This document shows, piece after piece, positions 12,271-15,274 of a DNA stretch of 15,274 bases. The notes beneath the pieces are model-generated. The model did not search any database, had not been told where the DNA came from, and was given only the letters and a program-made list of their open reading frames with translations. Position 1 is the stretch's first letter, and each line of letters starts with the position of its first letter. Position numbers and translations under genes: made by a program. The stretch lies in NCBI RefSeq assembly GCF_004358205.1, contig NZ_SMYO01000035.1, positions 1 through 15,274 of the forward strand, in the 5' to 3' direction. The DNA is from Bacillus salipaludis (GTDB lineage Bacteria > Bacillota > Bacilli > Bacillales_B > DSM-18226).

Positions 12271-12304
12271 TATTTCAATAGATATCCATTTTTTCTTTTG
12301 TAAA

Positions 12305-12622
12305 TTAGTAATTGTACCAACCGTTGTAACCGTTGTAATCGTTGTATCCGCTATAACAACTACCACAACCACCACAGCCGCCACAGCCGAAGCAGCCGAA
12401 GCAACCGAAACATCGGAATCCTCCACAACGAAAGCCCCCGCAACGCATACCGCCGCAACGCATTCCACCACACATCATGCCACCACCACAACGCATACCG
12501 CCGCCGCAACGCATTCCGCCAAAATGACGCGGATCATTGATGTTTGGATCAATGGTAATTAAATTACCAACTTGGAAATTATCCATTCCTAACATTTGAA
12601 GTTCATTTTGAAGATTCTGCAT
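12305..12622 (-). CDS. Heterocycloanthracin-type bacteriocin precursor (TOMM), 105 aa
   Basis: The leader (MQNLQNELQMLGMDNFQVGN, then LITIDPNINDPRHFGG) matches the pattern of the heterocycloanthracin/sonorensin precursor family, where an N-F-Q-x-G-N segment precedes a Cys-rich core. The core has 13 cysteines. Seven lie in MRCGG/FRCGG repeats (residues 37-71), then Cys falls at every third residue from 71 to 89 (CFGCFGCFGCGGCGGCGSC), followed by a Tyr/Asn tail. In this family Cys-Xaa-Xaa cores are thought to become thiazoles through a cyclodehydratase/dehydrogenase encoded elsewhere in the genome; none is in this window. The ATG at 12622 has GGAGG 5 nt upstream; the ATG four codons earlier overlaps that site and lacks its own. 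It has a probable terminator. Confidence 0.8.
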   Translation of the reverse strand: MQNLQNELQMLGMDNFQVGNLITIDPNINDPRHFGGMRCGGGMRCGGGMMCGGMRCGGMRCGGFRCGGFRCFGCFGCFGCGGCGGCGSCYSGYNDYNGYNGWYNY

Positions 12623-13191
12623 TTTTTCCTCCATTTGTATTTATTAATTAGGTTAGTCATACACCTATATAGAGAGATGAACGAGGGTTATTCGTCAGTT
12701 TCGTTTAAATGAAACCATTATATATACCTGTACTCTCTTCAACAAATTATGATTTCTGTTAGGTCATTGTCACTGATTTAAGTGCCTATTTCACTTTGAG
12801 GTAGTATTATATGCTGATTCATTACATAAAAACTTGTGGTTGATTAATCTGATATACTGTTGAAGTTGATGAATCATTGTATGAAAACTAGGATTTAGAA
12901 TGTGAAAGAATGCACTTAAAGTAACGGGTGCAAGACTTGAAGAATAACAATGCATTTTTTCAGCATTGCTTTTTTGTGGTCATCTGCACATCTTGGGGCC
13001 AGATGATCACTTTGTCTTTTGTCAAAACGAAAACGTGAAGTGAAATATACCTTATTCAACTTTGGGGCAGGTTAGGTCAACAAGGGGTATTAAATAAAGG
13101 ATTAAATTTCCGTATGCAAAAAATGATGAGTATAGTAGAATACGCTGGTTAATAACAATGTAAAAGCTAGCTTGAGAAGAGGTATGAAAAA
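12623..13191. other. Intergenic region with a composite dispersed repeat
   Basis: 12623-12912 shows no supported gene and is stop-rich. 12913-13085 is a dispersed repeat with an extra hairpin inserted. 13086-13191 is the leader of the membrane-protein gene and includes TATAGTAGAAT near 13131-13141, which may be its -10. Confidence 0.5.
12913..13085 (+). repeat. Dispersed intergenic repeat with inserted hairpin
   Basis: Left arm CACTTAAAGTAACGGGTGCA (12913-12932). Terminator hairpin CAATGC/GCATTG (12948-12968) with T6. Then an 11-bp hairpin GTGGTCATCTG/CAGATGATCAC (12976-13010) not seen in other copies. Then right arm CCTTATTCAACTTTGGGGCA followed by GGTTAGGTCAACAAGG (13050-13085), whose CCTT and AAGG ends pair. 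Confidence 0.7.
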
Positions 13192-13965
13192 ATGAAATTT
13201 CTTGCGTTTTCTATAATATTTGTTATTTTTTATGGCATCTTTGATTGGTTGATAAATAAAACCAATTTTCATCACAAAATATTTGATAACAAATTACTTG
13301 GTAAGCCTCGAAAGTATAAATTTAAATTCACCAGAACTGTTTTAATTTTAATAATCGCTCTCTTTACATTCATCTTAGAGTTAGAGAAAGGTTCCCTTAA
13401 TGAAAAATATGGTAAATTTAATTATATAAGTATTATTATAGGTGCCTTTTTGAGTTCTATTTATGTAAACTTTGCACCATTGATATTTAGTAGAAATCCC
13501 TCATTAAGGAAAGATAATTTAAAAGGTATAGCGAAATTAATGTATCAGGATGTTTCAGATGATCCTTGGGATAAAGAGAACCTTACGAAAGAAAATTTAG
13601 ATTTCACTATTGGAAGCATACGATTTATTGATATGTACTCAAAAAGATTAATGAATACTAAGATTCTGAATGAGCACAAAGATAATTTCGTGCGTCGAAT
13701 CGGTGCATACATTGGGGAAGTGATTAAACGTAAAATAAACCAGGACTTTAACTGGTACGAGATCGATTCAGTAAAAGAGTATTCTGTTAATTTTGCTGGA
13801 TTAGATAGTAGAGAGAATCAAAGTGTTCTTTATTCCCAAAAGAGGGATATTGTTATTTCACCCTTATCTGAAGTATTTCAATTCCTAGAAGGACACTCAC
13901 CATATACTAATTTACAAACTTATGTAGAAGAAATGATTAAGAACAATTCTTTAATACAAAATTAG
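13192..13965 (+). CDS. Membrane protein with C-terminal cytosolic domain, 257 aa
   Basis: Three hydrophobic segments lie at about residues 2-20, 48-63 and 77-99, so the N-terminal third is membrane-embedded. The remaining 150 residues are soluble and charged, with a notable R-R-I-GAYIGEVI-K-R-K helix (168-181), a WYEIDS turn, and a C-terminal helix ending near VEEMIKNN. The GA[YF]xGE motif recurs in several uncharacterised bacterial domains, but I cannot name this one. AGAGG lies 9-10 nt before the ATG at 13192. It is a lone gene ending at a good terminator (14057-14093). Confidence 0.75.
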   Translation: MKFLAFSIIFVIFYGIFDWLINKTNFHHKIFDNKLLGKPRKYKFKFTRTVLILIIALFTFILELEKGSLNEKYGKFNYISIIIGAFLSSIYVNFAPLIFSRNPSLRKDNLKGIAKLMYQDVSDDPWDKENLTKENLDFTIGSIRFIDMYSKRLMNTKILNEHKDNFVRRIGAYIGEVIKRKINQDFNWYEIDSVKEYSVNFAGLDSRENQSVLYSQKRDIVISPLSEVFQFLEGHSPYTNLQTYVEEMIKNNSLIQN

Positions 13966-14056
13966 AAAAAATTATTCAACTACCATGACAGTATAATGGA
14001 AAATTCAAATGGGAAGTGCAGTAATAAAGAACTAATGGTGTCATTGTTCAAAAAGT

Positions 14057-14093
14057 AAAGCCCTCCAATTCAACAGAAATCAGAGGGCTTTTT
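14057..14093. terminator. Terminator of the membrane protein gene
   Basis: AAAGCCCTC (14057-14065) pairs perfectly with GAGGGCTTT (14083-14091), 17-nt loop, T-run on the plus strand. It also separates the convergent minus-strand gene at 14166. Confidence 0.88.
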
Positions 14094-14165
14094 ACAACAA
14101 CGTATTAACGATTAGGTTACATTCGCTTACTCAATTTTTTAAATGAATAAATCGTGGTAAGAATC

Positions 14166-14324
14166 CTAAACAGCAGCGATTGCTAAGTAAGAATCATTGA
14201 AATAGATAACCTCTGAAAGGACTTTGTTACCCTGAATTTTCTCGAAAGTTTCTCTTGCTTCTCTTTCTGTGTCAAACTCAAACATTCTAGTTTGTTCTTT
14301 TGAATGGACAGTAATTACCCACAT
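14166..14324 (-). CDS. Small hypothetical protein, 52 aa
   Basis: Starting at ATG 14324, with GGGGGA 8-9 nt upstream on the minus strand, the protein reads MWVITVHSKEQTRMFEFDTE, then REARETFEKIQGNKVLSEVI, ending in a strand-like FNDSYLAIAAV. The strand-helix-strand pattern is that of small conserved Bacillus proteins whose role is unknown. The frame is open to 14432, but the upstream part has no ribosome binding site and is unlike coding sequence. No operon partner is present. Confidence 0.65.
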   Translation of the reverse strand: MWVITVHSKEQTRMFEFDTEREARETFEKIQGNKVLSEVIYFNDSYLAIAAV

Positions 14325-14711
14325 TAAATAAATCCCCCAATTAAAAGATAAATTTATACCCCCGTGTTTTGTGAATGGATAAGTGACTTTAGAAGCAATT
14401 GAAGTGAATAGGAGTATGGTTATTTCTAACAAGGACGATTATAACATGCTCATATCCTTATGCCGATTCTAATTGTTACAAATTATTGACATTTTTGTAT
14501 TTCGAGGTTCATTTTTTACTTAGATTCCCTCTACTGGAGCAGACGATTGTTATTCCACAAACAGGCCAGATTGTGGAATAACCTATTAAATTGTGTTGTG
14601 AAGATTGAGAAGAAATGTACATAAGTTAACTAGGAGATTAGTTTAAAAAAAACCACTGAAATTATGGTAAAATTTAAAAACTTAGATATGCGTATTATAG
14701 GGGGAGTATAA
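14325..14711. other. Divergent intergenic region
   Basis: This is the spacer between the minus-strand 14166-14324 gene and the GNAT gene. It contains a perfect 12-bp inverted repeat (14549-14582) and a TTGACA at about 14485 without a matching -10. A degenerate dispersed-repeat arm lies near 14620-14650 (AAGTTAACTAGGAG, TTAGTTTAAA). The extended -10 TGGTAAAAT (14665-14673), about 45 nt upstream of the GNAT start, is the best promoter candidate. Confidence 0.5.
14549..14582. repeat. Perfect 12-bp inverted repeat
   Basis: GTTATTCCACAA (14549-14560) and TTGTGGAATAAC (14571-14582) are exact complements around a 10-nt spacer. Neither side has a T-run, so it is not a typical terminator; an operator or structural RNA element is possible. 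Confidence 0.8.
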
Positions 14712-15131
14712 ATGGATATAGAAATTCAAAGTGATTTCACCAATTCAAATCTCGATGAAATGAAGGAAATTTATGCTTCAGTTGGGTGGACGAAACATAC
14801 AAACGAGATCATTAGAAAAATATTCGATGAAAGTAATGTCATAGCCTTAGTTAAGGTCAATGGAAGAATTATTGGAATTGGCAGAGGAATGACAGATGGC
14901 GTTTTTAATGCCGCAATTTATGATGTAGTCGTTCATCGACATTTTCAAAGGCAAGGAATAGCTAAAAAAATAATGGAGTTTTTATTGGATAAGCTTAGAA
15001 ATGTTTCTTGTGTACATTTAATATCAACAACTGGTAATGAAGGATTTTATCAAAAACTTGGATTAAAAAAGCTGAAAACAGGAATGGGAAGATATTTAAA
15101 TCCAAGTCTAAGTCACGAGTATTTAGAGTAA
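14712..15131 (+). CDS. GNAT-family N-acetyltransferase, 139 aa
   Basis: The protein has the GNAT layout: central strands IALVKVNGRIIGIGRGM (44-60), then AAIYDVVVHRHFQRQGIA (67-84) carrying the acetyl-CoA pyrophosphate-binding Q-R-Q-G-I-A loop (79-84) followed by its helix, then the C-terminal EGFYQKLGLKKL (110-121). It would transfer an acetyl group from acetyl-CoA to an amine; the substrate cannot be read from sequence. The length is normal for small GNATs. GGGGGAG sits 5-6 nt before the ATG. The stop is followed within 5 nt by a dispersed repeat whose hairpin can terminate it and whose right arm is split by a group II intron. Confidence 0.92.
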   Translation: MDIEIQSDFTNSNLDEMKEIYASVGWTKHTNEIIRKIFDESNVIALVKVNGRIIGIGRGMTDGVFNAAIYDVVVHRHFQRQGIAKKIMEFLLDKLRNVSCVHLISTTGNEGFYQKLGLKKLKTGMGRYLNPSLSHEYLE

Positions 15132-15135
15132 TTTT

Positions 15136-15198
15136 CCTTGTTCAACTACGGGTGCTTATGTAAAAGAGGGGAATGCTGCGGCATTTCCCTTTTCTTAT
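15136..15198 (+). repeat. Dispersed intergenic repeat, left arm and hairpin (intron-interrupted)
   Basis: Left arm CCTTGTTCAACTACGGGTGC, hairpin GGGGAATGC/GCATTTCCC (15168-15189, loop TGCG) and T-tract TTTTCTTAT. The right arm (expected TCAACTAAAG...) is replaced at 15199 by a group II intron. Confidence 0.7.
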
Positions 15199-15274
15199 GT
15201 GCGCCCGGCATGGGCGATAACTTGGTGGTGAAAGTCCACTACAGGCTTGGCAGTAGGAACTGTTAGCCAATAGC
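15199..15274 (+). mobile_element. Group II intron, 5' end (domain I)
   Basis: GTGCGCCCGGCATGGGCGAT at 15199 is the conserved 5' splice-site region of bacterial group II introns (GTGYG start, then CCGGCATGGG). It is followed by GGTGGTGAAAGTCCACTAC and AGTAGGAACTGTTAGCC, typical of domain I. The rest, including the reverse transcriptase/maturase, lies beyond the window. The insertion point is directly downstream of a terminator-like hairpin, a preference known for class C introns. Class cannot be fixed from 76 nt. Confidence 0.85.

Noticed and set aside
12173..12562. Plus-strand Thr/Ala/His-rich frame opposite the Cys-rich peptide
   Set aside because: It is the antisense shadow of the Gly/Cys repeat gene, with no ribosome binding site. 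The minus-strand frame has GGAGG and a recognisable leader.
14325..14432. N-terminal extension of the 52-residue minus-strand protein
   Set aside because: Open frame only; the internal ATG at 14324 has the ribosome binding site, and the extension is unlike the rest in composition.

Overview
The window looks like an accessory or low-coding-density stretch of a spore-forming, low-G+C Bacillaceae chromosome, close to Bacillus/Peribacillus. The reasons are strong GGAGG-type ribosome binding sites, TTG as well as ATG starts, AT-rich DNA, and a mixture of sporulation-type genes (Cse60-like, CotG-like, small Tyr/Gly/His-rich proteins), a Bacillus cold-shock protein and a heterocycloanthracin-type peptide precursor. 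Many short genes alternate strands, each with its own terminator. Several genes are broken.

Layout. 1-96 is the 3' end (domains V and VI) of a group II intron, and 15199-15274 is the 5' end of a group II intron. Both sit at the same point of a short dispersed repeat that occurs about a dozen times in the window. 97-2500 carries small uncharacterised genes on both strands plus two decayed genes, one a CPCC zinc-ribbon-like protein. 2500-4200 carries a CarD-family transcription factor, a Cse60-like sporulation protein and a cold-shock protein with a long leader. 4200-5500 is mostly non-coding, with many hairpins and a short DUF3231-like gene. 5530-7615 is a spore-surface-like cluster: a 29-residue His/Cys/Tyr protein behind a sigma-K-like promoter, a 393-residue CotG-like repeat protein, and a convergent Tyr-rich 63-residue protein. 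7616-8628 is non-coding or decayed.

8629-9483 (minus) encodes a WGR plus PARP-regulatory-domain protein without the ADP-ribosyltransferase catalytic domain. Divergent from it, 9805-11616 encodes a secreted phosphoesterase preceded by a textbook 11-bp-periodic PhoP box array, so phosphate starvation control is likely. 11769-12053 is a gene with one in-frame stop. 12305-12622 (minus) encodes a Cys-Xaa-Xaa-repeat peptide matching the heterocycloanthracin (TOMM bacteriocin) precursor pattern. 13192-15131 holds a membrane protein, a small protein and a GNAT acetyltransferase.

No multi-gene operon is evident. The common threads are sporulation/stationary-phase surface proteins and a dense family of terminator-bearing intergenic repeats that group II introns have used as landing sites. 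Family assignments were made by reading motifs and recalling families, without database searches.
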